Below are positions 35,589-44,449 of a stretch of 64,000 nt of DNA, one piece after another (position 1 is the first letter of the stretch; each line of letters begins with the position of its first letter). The DNA comes from Rhodanobacter denitrificans (lineage in GTDB: Bacteria; Pseudomonadota; Gammaproteobacteria; Xanthomonadales; Rhodanobacteraceae), in contig NC_020541.1 of the NCBI RefSeq assembly GCF_000230695.2, forward strand, positions 2,356,001-2,420,000. The letters are read 5' to 3'. The notes under the pieces are model-generated. The model was not told the origin of the DNA. It saw only the letters and a list, made by a program, of their open reading frames with translations, and did no database searches. A program made the position numbers and the translations under genes.

Positions 35589-36926
35589 TCACCGCACAAA
35601 TACCGCTATGGATTCGACGTGCGAGGTATGCGGGAACATGTCCATGACGCCAGCCGAGGCCAGCCTGAAGCCGTGCCGCTCGACCAGGATGCCGGCGTCG
35701 CGCGCCAGCGAGGCGGGATGGCAGGAGACGTAGACGATGCGCCGCGTCTGCTTGTGCGGCAGGTATTCCAGCACCTTGTCCGCGCCGGCGCGCGGCGGGT
35801 CGAGCAGCAGCTTGTCCCATGGCTGCTTCGCCCAGTCGGCGGCGCGCTGGTCCTCGAACAGGTTCGCCACGTGGAAGCGCGCGTTGGCGATGCCGTTGCG
35901 TGCGGCGTTCTGCGCCGCCCGCTCGACCAGGCCGTGCTCGCCCTCCACGCCCACGACTTCAGCCACGCGGCGGGCGATCGGCAGGGTGAAGTTGCCGAGC
36001 CCGCAAAACAGGTCCAGCACGCGGTCGCCCGGCTGCGGATCGAGCAGCTCCATGGTGCGCGCCATCATCAGCTGGTTCATGCCGGCGTTGACCTGCACGA
36101 AGTCGAGCGGCTGGAACTCCAGCTCGACGTCGGCAAAACGCGGGTCACCGCTGGCGATGCGGAAGGCCAGCCGCGGGTTCTGCGGCCACAGCGGATGCAC
36201 GCTGCTGGTGCCGCCCGGCTGCAGGTAGATCGCGAAACCGTGCTGCTGGCCGAACGCGGTCAGCGCCGCCTGGTCGCGTTCGGAAAGCGGCTGCATGTGG
36301 CGGAACACCAGCGCCATCAGCTCGTCGCCGGCGGCGAATTCGATCTGCGGGATGTCGTTGACCGCGTCCATCGTGCCGAGCAGGTCGGCAAGCAGGCCGA
36401 CCTTGGGGCCGAGCGCCGGATGCATCACTTCGCACTGGCGGATCTCGGCGACGAAGCGCGGGTTCTGCTCCTCGCGGAAACCCACCAGCACGCGGCCCTT
36501 CTTCGCCACGTTGCGCACCGACAACCGCCCCTTGCGCCGGTAGCCCCAGGGTTCGGCGGTGAGCGGCGGCAGCCATGCCTGCGGCGCGACCTTGCCGATG
36601 CGCTCGAAGTTTTCCGCCAGCACGCGCTGCTTGGTCTCGATCTGCGCGGCGGCGTCCAGGTGCTGCAGCGAGCAACCGCTGCACTCGGCGAAGTGCGGGC
36701 AGCGCGGCTCCACCCGCTGCGGCGAGCGGGTGATCAGCTCGACGACTTCGGCTTCGTCGAAGTGGCGATGGCGCTGGCGCAGGCGGGCCAGCACGTGTTC
36801 GCCCAGCAGCGCGCCGCTGACGAACACTGTCTTGCCGTCGATGCGGGCCACGCCGCGGCCGTCATGGCCGAGGGCGGTGATGTGAGCTTCGAAAGGCGTC
36901 GACGGAACGGAGTTGGATCGGGACAT
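35589..36926 (-). CDS. rlmD: 23S rRNA (uracil1939-C5)-methyltransferase RlmD
   Basis: 445-residue methyltransferase with a 4Fe-4S cluster. An N-terminal TRAM-like domain (ITALGHDGRGVARIDGKTVFV) leads to cluster cysteines CPHFAECSGCSLQH plus CEVMHP. The SAM-binding motif is VLDLFCGLGNFTLPIA. Catalysis uses LLLDPPRAGA and the cysteine in IVYVSCHPASLARD. It methylates U1939 of 23S rRNA during ribosome assembly. The start gives the standard N-terminus. Monocistronic, it is bordered by repeat C on its 3' side. Confidence 0.92.
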   Translation of the reverse strand: MSRSNSVPSTPFEAHITALGHDGRGVARIDGKTVFVSGALLGEHVLARLRQRHRHFDEAEVVELITRSPQRVEPRCPHFAECSGCSLQHLDAAAQIETKQRVLAENFERIGKVAPQAWLPPLTAEPWGYRRKGRLSVRNVAKKGRVLVGFREEQNPRFVAEIRQCEVMHPALGPKVGLLADLLGTMDAVNDIPQIEFAAGDELMALVFRHMQPLSERDQAALTAFGQQHGFAIYLQPGGTSSVHPLWPQNPRLAFRIASGDPRFADVELEFQPLDFVQVNAGMNQLMMARTMELLDPQPGDRVLDLFCGLGNFTLPIARRVAEVVGVEGEHGLVERAAQNAARNGIANARFHVANLFEDQRAADWAKQPWDKLLLDPPRAGADKVLEYLPHKQTRRIVYVSCHPASLARDAGILVERHGFRLASAGVMDMFPHTSHVESIAVFVR

Positions 36927-36997
36927 GAGCTACGGACAATGGGGCCATGCGGGCTGGCCCCCGATTATCCCAGATCGGCCCGGGTGACGCCCGCGGC

Positions 36998-37603
36998 CTA
37001 CTTCTTCTGCCAGGCGCCGGAGGCGTCCTGGTAGTACCAGCCTGCGTGCGCCTTCTCGATCCAGCTCTTGGCGAAGGTGGCGCGGATCTGCGCCTCCCAC
37101 TCCGGATGGTTGTTGGCGTTGGCGATTTCGCGGTACAGCGCGGTACGGTCGCGGTTCTCGTCGGCCACGGTGGCATTTGCCTGCGCGCGCTGGCTCAGCG
37201 GCACCTTGGCGGCGTCGCGCATGGCGACCATGCCGTCACGGGTGAAACCCACCGCACCGCTGTCGAGCAGTTCGCCCAGCGCGCCCTGGAAGCGGCCCTG
37301 CATGCGGCCACGGATCGCCTCGGTGGCGGCGGTCTGGATGCGGATGTCCGGCGTGTCGGCGGCATGCGCGGCCGGCACCAGCAGGTCGAGCAGCATCGCC
37401 GACGGCTGCGCGCCGCCATCCTTCGCCGCCGGCTTGGGCGTCTTCGGCGCCGGCGCGGCGGGCGTCGTCTGGTTCAGCACGTTGCCGATGAACTGGTCGG
37501 CAGCCTTCTGCGCGGCGGCCTCGGGAAAGTACACGTTGATGGTGACGCAACCGACCAGCGCCACGGCCAGCGAGGTCAGAATGACGTAGACGAGCTTGCG
37601 CAT
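36998..37603 (-). CDS. ydbL: YdbL-family (DUF1318) lipoprotein
   Basis: 201 residues. A lipoprotein signal with lipobox LVGC (MRKLVYVILTSLAVALVGC) precedes VTINVYFPEAAAQKAADQFI, then a proline/alanine linker. The DUF1318 domain follows (IRGRMQGRFQGALGELLDSGAVGFTRDGMV and LSQRAQANATVADENRDR). In E. coli YdbL works with the AsmA-like YdbH and the lipoprotein YnbE in lipid transport between membranes. Here ydbL directly follows a ydbH-like gene with 52 bases between them, and no ynbE gene fits. The lipidated N-terminal segment may take its place, which is inference. AGGAG lies before the ATG at 37603. Confidence 0.82.
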   Translation of the reverse strand: MRKLVYVILTSLAVALVGCVTINVYFPEAAAQKAADQFIGNVLNQTTPAAPAPKTPKPAAKDGGAQPSAMLLDLLVPAAHAADTPDIRIQTAATEAIRGRMQGRFQGALGELLDSGAVGFTRDGMVAMRDAAKVPLSQRAQANATVADENRDRTALYREIANANNHPEWEAQIRATFAKSWIEKAHAGWYYQDASGAWQKK

Positions 37604-37655
37604 GACGAACTCCTGTCGTTGAAAGGGGTGGAAGAGCCGCCATCCGCAGCTGGGT

Positions 37656-39677
37656 TCAGCGGATCTGCGGCGCTCCTCCGTGGATCGCATCCTGCAGGCG
37701 CCGCACCAGGGTCGGCCAGTCGACCTGGGTCTGGTGACCGACCACCTGCAACCGCGGCAAGCCGCTGCCTTCGACGATAGTGTAGCCGTCGTCGGTAGCC
37801 TCCAGACCGCTCATCCGGCACAACGTGCCCTGCAGCGTGCAGTTGAGGCCGATGCGCTTGTAGCCGAAGGTCTTGAACAGCTTCAGCACGGCGCCCTGCA
37901 GGCCGGCCGCCATGCCGCCGCCACCGACCGCAGTGAGGTTGTTCACCGCGCGCTGGCTGATCCGGCCGCCCTCGCCTGCCAGCAGGCTGGCCTTGAACGC
38001 GACCGGGCTCCAGTTGACCAGGCGCAGATCCTCGATCGAACCGTCCAGCGGGCCGGTGATGCCGCCGAAGTCGAACACGCTGGTGATCGCGGCCAGGTCC
38101 AGCTGCTTCAGGGTGATGTTACCCGTCAGTACCGGGGTGGCGCCGAACGGCTGTTGCAGCGAGAGATCGGTGATGTCGACGAAGCCGCCGAACAGGCTGG
38201 CCGACAGGCCGCCGTCCAGTTCGAAACGGTCGTCGACCCAGCGCAGCGACGGAATCGCCCCGCCGAGCGTGCCGGGAAACGCCGGCCAGCCCATCGCCTG
38301 GCTGAAGGCGGCCATGTCGACGCCGGTCAGCGCCAGCGAGGCCGCCAGCCGCTGTCCCTTGGCCGCTGCCGGGCGCCAGTCCAGCTGGCCAATGCGCAAC
38401 TGGCCCTGCAGCACCGGCACCTGCAGCGGCTGCTGCAGGCTGAGCATGCCGGCGCGGCTCCGCCACTGCGACTGCGCGGCGCCGTTCGCGATCCGGTGGA
38501 ACTGCAGCTTGTGCCAGCTCAGCGTGGTAGCCGGCCGTTCGCCGTCGATCGCCCAATCCAGCCCGCCATGCAGGCCATCGACCGCCAGCCGGCCATCGGC
38601 GTCGGCCAGGTCCAGCCCGTCGGTGTCGAACGCGAAGCCGTGCGGGCCATCGGCACGCAGGTCCAGCCTGCCGCTCAGCTGGCCGGTGATGCGCATGTCG
38701 CGCAGGCCCAGCGTGCTCAGCCACGCCTCGCCATAGCGCTGGTAGGCCGCCGGGAAGTTCGCGTGCAGACGGTCCAGCCGCAGGCTCTTCAGCGAACCGC
38801 TCGCGTCGAAGGCCATGGCGCCGTCGAGCTGCAGCGCGTCGGCATCGTTCAGGCGCAGGTGGCTCAGTTCGAAGGCGCCGTTCTGCGCATTCGCATGCAG
38901 GGCCAGCTGGACCGGATGACCCGGCAGCTTCGCATAGATCGGCCCCAGCAGCAGCTCGCCGCCACGCAGGCTGGCATCCAGCTCGATCCGCGCCGGGCCG
39001 GCGGTGGTGTCGAGGCTGAAGCGCCCGCTGCCGTCCAGTCCCTGCCCGGCCAGGGTGCCGCTGGGGGTGTCGAAGCCCAGCTTGACCAGGGTGAACTGCC
39101 CGGACGACTGCAGGCCGGGATCGCGCAGGTCCAGCGCCAGTTCGGCATCCAGCCGGCCGCCAGTGGGACGCCCCGACCAGACCGTGCCGAGCAGGCCCTG
39201 CAGCCAGCCGACGGGGAGATTGTCCAGGCTGATCTGCGCGTGGGTGGGCTGGTCCAGCGGCAACGCGGTGCTGGCATGGGCCTTGCCCTGCACGATATCG
39301 ACGAGCAGGGTGTTGGCCGCTTCGCTGAGCACGATGTTCACGTGGGCGTCGCTGAGCGCACCGCCCGGCGCACCGGCCAGGTGCACGTTGCCGTCGAGGC
39401 TCCAGCGCAGGCGGGCGTCCCGTTGCAGGTTGCCATCGAGGCTCAGGCCCAGCCGCCGCCAGCCCATCGCCGGCACGTCGGCCTGCTCCGCGCTCAGTTG
39501 CAGCCGCAGTCCGCCGGCGGCATCTTCGCCGAGGCGCAGGGTGACCGCCTGCAGGCGGGCGCCGGGCACGCTGATCGACTTCGCCGTCAACAGCACCTCC
39601 GCCCGCGCAGGCAGCGTCCAGCCGAACCCCAGCAGCAGGCAGCAGCACAGCAGGAAGTGGCTTGAAGTCGGGCGCAT
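37656..39677 (-). CDS. ydbH: YdbH-family AsmA-like intermembrane lipid transport protein
   Basis: 673-residue periplasmic protein. A hydrophobic N-terminus (HFLLCCCLLLGFGWTLPARA) is followed by a long array of beta-strand repeats typical of AsmA-like bridge proteins (LDGNVHLAGAPGGALSDAHVN; FDTDGLDLADADGRL). The family-specific C-terminus is SVFDFGGITGPLDGSIEDL, LRLVNWSPVAF, AVNNLTAVGGGG and LFKTFGYKRIGLNC. Such proteins form grooved bridges that move phospholipids between inner and outer membrane. The start 39677 yields the signal sequence; the frame stays open further upstream but crosses the divergent REC-HPt gene. It is co-transcribed with ydbL. Confidence 0.85.
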   Translation of the reverse strand: MRPTSSHFLLCCCLLLGFGWTLPARAEVLLTAKSISVPGARLQAVTLRLGEDAAGGLRLQLSAEQADVPAMGWRRLGLSLDGNLQRDARLRWSLDGNVHLAGAPGGALSDAHVNIVLSEAANTLLVDIVQGKAHASTALPLDQPTHAQISLDNLPVGWLQGLLGTVWSGRPTGGRLDAELALDLRDPGLQSSGQFTLVKLGFDTPSGTLAGQGLDGSGRFSLDTTAGPARIELDASLRGGELLLGPIYAKLPGHPVQLALHANAQNGAFELSHLRLNDADALQLDGAMAFDASGSLKSLRLDRLHANFPAAYQRYGEAWLSTLGLRDMRITGQLSGRLDLRADGPHGFAFDTDGLDLADADGRLAVDGLHGGLDWAIDGERPATTLSWHKLQFHRIANGAAQSQWRSRAGMLSLQQPLQVPVLQGQLRIGQLDWRPAAAKGQRLAASLALTGVDMAAFSQAMGWPAFPGTLGGAIPSLRWVDDRFELDGGLSASLFGGFVDITDLSLQQPFGATPVLTGNITLKQLDLAAITSVFDFGGITGPLDGSIEDLRLVNWSPVAFKASLLAGEGGRISQRAVNNLTAVGGGGMAAGLQGAVLKLFKTFGYKRIGLNCTLQGTLCRMSGLEATDDGYTIVEGSGLPRLQVVGHQTQVDWPTLVRRLQDAIHGGAPQIR

Positions 39678-39701
39678 GTCAGGCCATTCTGCCAAATCAA
39701 G

Positions 39702-40460
39702 ATGAACGATATGGATTTCGTCATGAACAGCCCCCTTGCCAACACCGATTCCGACCCGATCGGCACCACCCGTGCCCACGTGCTGGTGGCCGACGACGAT
39801 CCCGGCAGTTGCCGTTTCCTGTGCGACGGGCTGGACTCGATGGGCGCCCGGACCGAAGCCTGCATGGACGGCATGGCGGCCCTGCAACGGGCACGCGCCG
39901 AACCGTTCGACCTGCTGCTGCTGGATTGCCGCATGCCCGGCGCCGGCGCGCTGCAGATCCTGACCGCGCTGCGCGCGGACCAGCGGGCGTGCTCGGCGGA
40001 AAGCATCGCGGTGGCCACCACGGCCGAGCTGGAACCCGGCGGCCGCCAGTCGCTGCTCGACGCGGGCTTCAGCCAGATCCTGCTGAAGCCCTGTGGCCTG
40101 GCCGAGCTGCAGCAGGTGCTGGCACTGGTGCAGCCGGGTCGTCACCCCGCCGGCATGCTGGACGACCGGGCCGCGCTGACCGCCACCGGCGATGCCACCA
40201 CCATGCGCGCGCTGCGCCTGCTGCTGCGCGAGGAGCTGGCCCTGCTGCACCAGGAGCTGGATGCGCTGAGCCGCGACCGTGCCGGTTTCAGCGAGCGCCT
40301 GCACCGGCTGCGTTCGTCCTGCGGTTTCTGCGGCGCGACCGCGCTGTCGGCGCAGACCGTGCTGCTGCAGCAGCAACTGCTGCAGCGCGGCGCCACGCCG
40401 ATCGCGCTGGCACGCTTCCGCCAGGCCCTGCTGGCGACGCTGCAGGCGCTGGACAGCTAA
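39702..40460 (+). CDS. Receiver (REC) plus HPt domain protein
   Basis: 252 residues. The N-terminal REC domain (about 25-145) has HVLVADDDPGS, phospho-acceptor Asp in LLLLDCRMPG and the conserved Lys in QILLKPCG. The C-terminal region (about 165-250) carries an HPt-type signature, HRLRSSCGFCGA, with a candidate phospho-histidine. No kinase or output domain is present, so it may act as a phosphorelay shuttle between a hybrid kinase and another regulator. The start at 39702 lacks a strong ribosome-binding site; ATGs at 39711 and 39723 are alternatives. The stop overlaps that of recO tail to tail. Confidence 0.78.
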   Translation: MNDMDFVMNSPLANTDSDPIGTTRAHVLVADDDPGSCRFLCDGLDSMGARTEACMDGMAALQRARAEPFDLLLLDCRMPGAGALQILTALRADQRACSAESIAVATTAELEPGGRQSLLDAGFSQILLKPCGLAELQQVLALVQPGRHPAGMLDDRAALTATGDATTMRALRLLLREELALLHQELDALSRDRAGFSERLHRLRSSCGFCGATALSAQTVLLQQQLLQRGATPIALARFRQALLATLQALDS

Positions 40461-41182
40461 TCAGGCGTTGCCCTGCGCCCCGAGACCGCCGTCGCCAGCA
40501 CCCGCCAGGCGCGCAGCTCGCCGCCGCCCAGGTGGAAGCGGATCACCTCACGCATCATGTCGCGCAAGGCCTTGAGGCCACGGGCGTCGGGCACCCGGTC
40601 CTGGCCGAGTGCCAGCAGGTCGCTGCCGCGCAGCGCATGCGGGCTGTCGGCGGCGCAGCGCACCGCCCCCTGCTCGACCAGGTAGCGGTAGCTGGCCGCC
40701 GCCGCCAGCGGTTCGCCGGAGTCCGAGTCGTGCTGCAGTTGCAGGCCGTAGCCAATCGCCTCCAGCAGGTCGCGCTCGAAGCGGCGCAGGCTCCAGGCCA
40801 GCGATTCACCGGCAGCCAGCCGCGCCAGGGTGCCGGCATAGGCGTCGAACAGCCGCGGGTACGGGTCCTGCCGGCCAGTCAGGCGCACCACCAGCTCGTT
40901 GAGATACAGCCCGGCCAGGCCGGCGTCGCCCGGCAGGCGCAACGGTGTGCCTACCGTTTCGACTCCGGTCAGCGTGGCCATCTCGCCGCGCAGCAGCAGG
41001 TCCATTGCCAGCGGCTGGAACGGCTCCAGCTGGGTCCGGCGCAGGCGCGAGCGTTCGCCGCGCACGCCGCGCGCCACCACGCCGAGCCGGCCATGCTCAC
41101 GGGTCAGGCATTCGAGCAGCAGCGACGTCTCGCGATAGGGGCGCGCATGCAGGACGTAACTGGGTTGCTGTTCGAGGCGCAT
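40457..41182 (-). CDS. recO: DNA repair protein RecO
   Basis: 241-residue recombination mediator. N-terminal OB fold: SYVLHARPYRETSLLLECLT, GRLGVVARGVRG and LQPFQPL-like LEPFQPLAMDL. Helical C-terminal domain: LYLNELVVRLTGRQDPYPRLFDAY, LRRFERDLLEAIGYGLQL, and MMREVIRFHLGGGELRAWRVL. With RecR and RecF it loads RecA on gapped DNA. It ends the lepA-lepB-DUF4845-rnc-era-recO gene series. Confidence 0.92.
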   Translation of the reverse strand: MRLEQQPSYVLHARPYRETSLLLECLTREHGRLGVVARGVRGERSRLRRTQLEPFQPLAMDLLLRGEMATLTGVETVGTPLRLPGDAGLAGLYLNELVVRLTGRQDPYPRLFDAYAGTLARLAAGESLAWSLRRFERDLLEAIGYGLQLQHDSDSGEPLAAAASYRYLVEQGAVRCAADSPHALRGSDLLALGQDRVPDARGLKALRDMMREVIRFHLGGGELRAWRVLATAVSGRRATPD

Positions 41183-41258
41183 GGCTGGTGGGCAGGGAAT
41201 AGGAAATCGAGCATGGGGAACAGGAACAAAGCCGCGATCCCGACGATTCCCGATGCCC

Positions 41259-42191
41259 TCAATCGGTATAGCCGAACTTCTTCAGCATGTTCTCGTCGTC
41301 GACCCAGCCTTCGCGTACCTTCACCCACAGCTTGAGGAACACCTTGCGCTCGAACATGCGTTCCATGTGACGCCGCGCGCCCGTGCCGATCGCCTTGAGC
41401 TGGGCGCCGCCGTTGCCGATCACGATCGCCTTCTGGCCGGCGCGCTCGACCCAGATGATCGCGTGGATCTCGGCGATGCCGTCGGGACGGTCGTTGAACT
41501 GCTCGATCTCCACCGTGGTGGCGTACGGCAGCTCCTGGTCGAGCCGCAGCATCAGCTGCTCGCGCACCATCTCGGCAGCGAGGAAGCGCTCGCTGCGGTC
41601 GGTGACCTCGTCCTCGCCGAACACCGGTGGGCGCACCGGCAGGCGCTGCAGGATCGCCTGCTCCAGTTCCTGCAGGCCCTGCCCCTTGAGCGCGCTGACG
41701 TAGTGGATCTCGTCGTAGCTGTGCTTCGCCACCAGTTCGGCCACGAACGGCAGCATCACCGTCTTGTCCTTGTTGAGGTCGACCTTGTTGATCACCAGCA
41801 GGCGCGGCGACGACTGTTCGACCAGGGCGGCGTACAACGCCTCGTCCTCGTCGGTCCAGCGGCCGGCTTCGATCACCTGCACCACCAGGTCGACATCGCT
41901 GATCGCCGAGCGCGCGGCGCGGTTCAGGCTGCGGTTCATCGCACGCTTGGCGCCGCGATGCAGCCCGGGCGTGTCGACGTACATGATCTGCCCGGCCTCG
42001 CTGGTGTTGATGCCGAGGATGCGGTGGCGGGTGGTCTGCGGCCGCGGGCTGGTGATCGACAGGCGAAAACCGATCAGCGCGTTGAGCAGGGTGGACTTGC
42101 CCACGTTGGGACGCCCGGCCAGCGCGACCGTGCCGCAGCGGAAGTTATCGTGCGGCAGGCTGCCGGCGGCGGAGTCCAGTTCTTGGTTCAT
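41259..42191 (-). CDS. era: GTPase Era
   Basis: 310-residue GTPase. G1 is AGRPNVGKSTLLNALIG, switch SITSPRPQTTRHRILG, G3 YVDTPGLH, G4 INKVDL and G5 SALKGQG. A C-terminal KH domain (YATTVEIEQFNDRPDG, AIVIGNGGAQLKAIGTGAR) binds the 3' end of 16S rRNA. Era assists 30S ribosome assembly at the inner membrane. It lies 87 bases downstream of rnc, as in most proteobacteria. The 76 bases to recO contain degenerate GGGAAT-like repeats. Confidence 0.95.
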   Translation of the reverse strand: MNQELDSAAGSLPHDNFRCGTVALAGRPNVGKSTLLNALIGFRLSITSPRPQTTRHRILGINTSEAGQIMYVDTPGLHRGAKRAMNRSLNRAARSAISDVDLVVQVIEAGRWTDEDEALYAALVEQSSPRLLVINKVDLNKDKTVMLPFVAELVAKHSYDEIHYVSALKGQGLQELEQAILQRLPVRPPVFGEDEVTDRSERFLAAEMVREQLMLRLDQELPYATTVEIEQFNDRPDGIAEIHAIIWVERAGQKAIVIGNGGAQLKAIGTGARRHMERMFERKVFLKLWVKVREGWVDDENMLKKFGYTD

Positions 42192-42278
42192 GACGCGGGT
42201 TGCTCGACGGGTCGGATGGCAAGTGTAGTGCTTCGCCGGAAGCGGCAGGCGGGCGCTTCAGGTGGCGAGGCGGCGACG

Positions 42279-42938
42279 TCAGGCGTCGCGCTGCTGCTCC
42301 AGCAGCTGGTTGAGCACGGCCTCGGCCGCGTCCTGCTCCGCGGCGCGGCGGCTGCCGCCATGGGCTTCGGCGGTGAATGCGATCGGCTCGCCGATGCTGC
42401 AGCTGACCTCGAAGGTCTTGGCGTGGTCCTCGCCGTGGCTGGCCACCAGTTCGTAGTGCGGCAGCGGCAGACCCTTGGCCTGCAGCCACTCCTGCAACCG
42501 CGTCTTGGCGTCCTTGGAGGAGCGGCGCAAGGCGGCGATGCGCTCGGCGAACAGCCCGCGCACGAACTCGCGGCAGGCATCGAAGCCGCCATCCTGGTAG
42601 ACCGCGGCGACCATCGCCTCGAACGCGTCGGCGAGGATCGAATCGCGTCGGAAGCCACCGCTCTTCAATTCGCCCGGGCCGAGCTTCAGCCCGTCGCCCA
42701 GGTCCAGTTCACGGGCCACCACGGCCAGCGCCTGTCCATTGACCAGTTGCGCGCGCAGCCGCGACAGCTCGCCTTCGCTGGCCCGGGGATGCGCTTCGTA
42801 AAGCATCTCGGCGACGATCGCGCCGAGCAGCGCATCACCGAGGAACTCCAGCCGCTCGTTGTTCGGTTTGCCGACGCTGCGGTGGGTCAGTGCCAGCTGC
42901 GCCAGCGTCGGGTCGCGAAAACGGTAGTTCGGTTCCAA
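42279..42938 (-). CDS. rnc: Ribonuclease III
   Basis: 219-residue double-strand-specific endoribonuclease. The catalytic signature is NERLEFLGDALLGAIVAEML, with the second acidic site in DAFEAMVAAVYQDGG. The C-terminal dsRNA-binding domain has DAKTRLQEWLQAKGLPLPHYE and a GSRRAAEQDAAEAVL tail. It processes rRNA precursors and structured mRNAs. The start appears to be TTG at 42938, two bases after the TAA of the DUF4845 gene, which implies tight translational coupling and low expression. Confidence 0.93.
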   Translation of the reverse strand: MEPNYRFRDPTLAQLALTHRSVGKPNNERLEFLGDALLGAIVAEMLYEAHPRASEGELSRLRAQLVNGQALAVVARELDLGDGLKLGPGELKSGGFRRDSILADAFEAMVAAVYQDGGFDACREFVRGLFAERIAALRRSSKDAKTRLQEWLQAKGLPLPHYELVASHGEDHAKTFEVSCSIGEPIAFTAEAHGGSRRAAEQDAAEAVLNQLLEQQRDA

Positions 42939-42940
42939 AT

Positions 42941-43324
42941 TTACTCGCCCACGTTGCCCTGCAGCGGCACGCTCTTGTCGAAGTGCAGCAGGAAGTCGAT
43001 GTTGTACATGAACGGAATCTGCTTGTCGTAGGCCACGCGCAGCTGGTTGGCGCCGCCGCTGTTGCGCACGATGGTGATGTTCGCCGGCTTGATGGTGGCG
43101 TCGTCGACGTACTGGAAGCCCATCTTGAACATCAGGCCACGGCGGATATCGTCCAGCGACTTGCCGTTGGTGCCCTCGGTGGCAACCTGGTTCATCGCCT
43201 TGACCACGCCCATGTACTCCGAGTAGGACGGCAGCAACTTCATACCCATGTAGGCCAGGAAGCCAACGATGGCCATGATGATCAGGAACCCGATCAGGGT
43301 GACGCCGGACTGCTTCGATTTCAT
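42941..43324 (-). CDS. DUF4845 membrane protein
   Basis: 127-residue protein with one N-terminal membrane helix of prepilin-like look (KSKQSGVTLIGFLIIMAIVG). A small periplasmic domain follows (LPSYSEYMGVVKAMNQVA, LMFKMGFQYVDDATIKP, LRVAYDKQIPFMYNIDFLLH). DUF4845 genes are regularly found between lepB and rnc in gammaproteobacteria; function unknown. The stop is two bases from the rnc start. Confidence 0.88.
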   Translation of the reverse strand: MKSKQSGVTLIGFLIIMAIVGFLAYMGMKLLPSYSEYMGVVKAMNQVATEGTNGKSLDDIRRGLMFKMGFQYVDDATIKPANITIVRNSGGANQLRVAYDKQIPFMYNIDFLLHFDKSVPLQGNVGE

Positions 43325-43507
43325 AGTCCCCTCGCTATGCCGCCTGTTCGGCGTGCCTGTCTGTGAATGGTGATCCGGGCATGGCGACCGTGGCCGCCCC
43401 CGCCGGCGTGCCGATTATGCCTGCGGATTCTCGCACTGTCGGCGGCCGCGCGTGCGCAGCGGTTCGATCCCGTCACGCTTTCGCCCACCGGCCGGCCGCG
43501 GCCGGCC

Positions 43508-44404
43508 TCAGTGGATCACCGTGCCGATCCGCGAGAAGTCCACGCCGCCGGTGCCCCAGCCCTTCCAGCTCATCCAGATCAGGAACGCCTTGCCGGCCAG
43601 GTTCTGCTCCGGCATGCAGCCCCACCAGCGGCTGTCCAGGCTGTCGTAGCGGTTGTCGCCCATCACCAGGTAGCAGCCCGGCGGCACCTTCGAGGGCACC
43701 CGGTCGTTCGGGATCGAATTGGGCGTGGTGTAGGCCGGCATGCGCGCGATCATGTGGTTGACCTTGCCCAGGTGCTCGGTCCATACCGTGGCGCCCATGT
43801 TCAGCATGATCTGGTCCACGCTGCGCTGCGGGTTGCCCACGTACGGGCCGATCTCCTCGGCGTTCACCCGCTGGCCGTTGACCCACAGCTCGGCACCGTG
43901 CACCTCGATGCTGTCGCCCGGCAGGCCGATCACCCGCTTGATCCAGTTCTGCGCCGGTACCGGCGCATGCGGGTCGTTGCAGCTCATGTCGCCGCTGCGC
44001 ACCAGCGTGTCGCCGTCCTGGCACAGGTAGCCGGGGAAGCGGAACACCACCACGTCGCCGCGCTGCGGCTCGCCGAGGTCGACCAGCTTGTTGTTGAACG
44101 CCGGCATGCGCAGGCCGTAGGCGAACTTGTTGACCAGGATGAAGTCGCCCACGTCCAGCGTCGGCATCATCGAGCCGGACGGGATGCGAAAGGGTTCTGC
44201 CACGAACGAGCGCAGCAGCAGCACCACCAGCACCACCGGGAACAGCGAGCGCGACCAGTCCACCGGCATCGGATCGCTGTATTCCTCGCCGGCCGCCTCC
44301 AGCCGCGCCTTGCGCTTCTGGTACAGGAACAGGCGATCCAGGCCCCACACCACGCCGAACAGCACGGTGAGGCCAAGCAGAATCGCCGAGAAATCGAATT
44401 CCAT
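43508..44404 (-). CDS. lepB: Signal peptidase I
   Basis: 298-residue inner-membrane protease that removes Sec and Tat signal peptides. Two N-terminal helices (AILLGLTVLFGVVWGL; LFPVVLVVLLLRSFVAEPF) flank a cytoplasmic loop. The catalytic Ser is in FRIPSGSMMPTL and the Lys in NWIKRVIGLPGD. MGDNRYDSLDSRWWG is the conserved box E. A large insertion between boxes is typical of Xanthomonadales and pseudomonads. It follows lepA by 45 bases in the same operon. Confidence 0.95.
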   Translation of the reverse strand: MEFDFSAILLGLTVLFGVVWGLDRLFLYQKRKARLEAAGEEYSDPMPVDWSRSLFPVVLVVLLLRSFVAEPFRIPSGSMMPTLDVGDFILVNKFAYGLRMPAFNNKLVDLGEPQRGDVVVFRFPGYLCQDGDTLVRSGDMSCNDPHAPVPAQNWIKRVIGLPGDSIEVHGAELWVNGQRVNAEEIGPYVGNPQRSVDQIMLNMGATVWTEHLGKVNHMIARMPAYTTPNSIPNDRVPSKVPPGCYLVMGDNRYDSLDSRWWGCMPEQNLAGKAFLIWMSWKGWGTGGVDFSRIGTVIH

Positions 44405-44449
44405 GCCTTAACTCCAGGTTGCCTGACGGATCATCGCTGATCGCACTTG

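Noticed and set aside
39678-40376. N-terminal extension of ydbH by about 230 residues
   Set aside because: It overlaps the divergent REC-HPt gene completely; the signal peptide begins at 39677.
41183-41258. Small gene or RNA between recO and era
   Set aside because: The 76 bases hold only degenerate GGGAAT/ATTCCC-like repeats and no hairpin or start signal that would support a gene.
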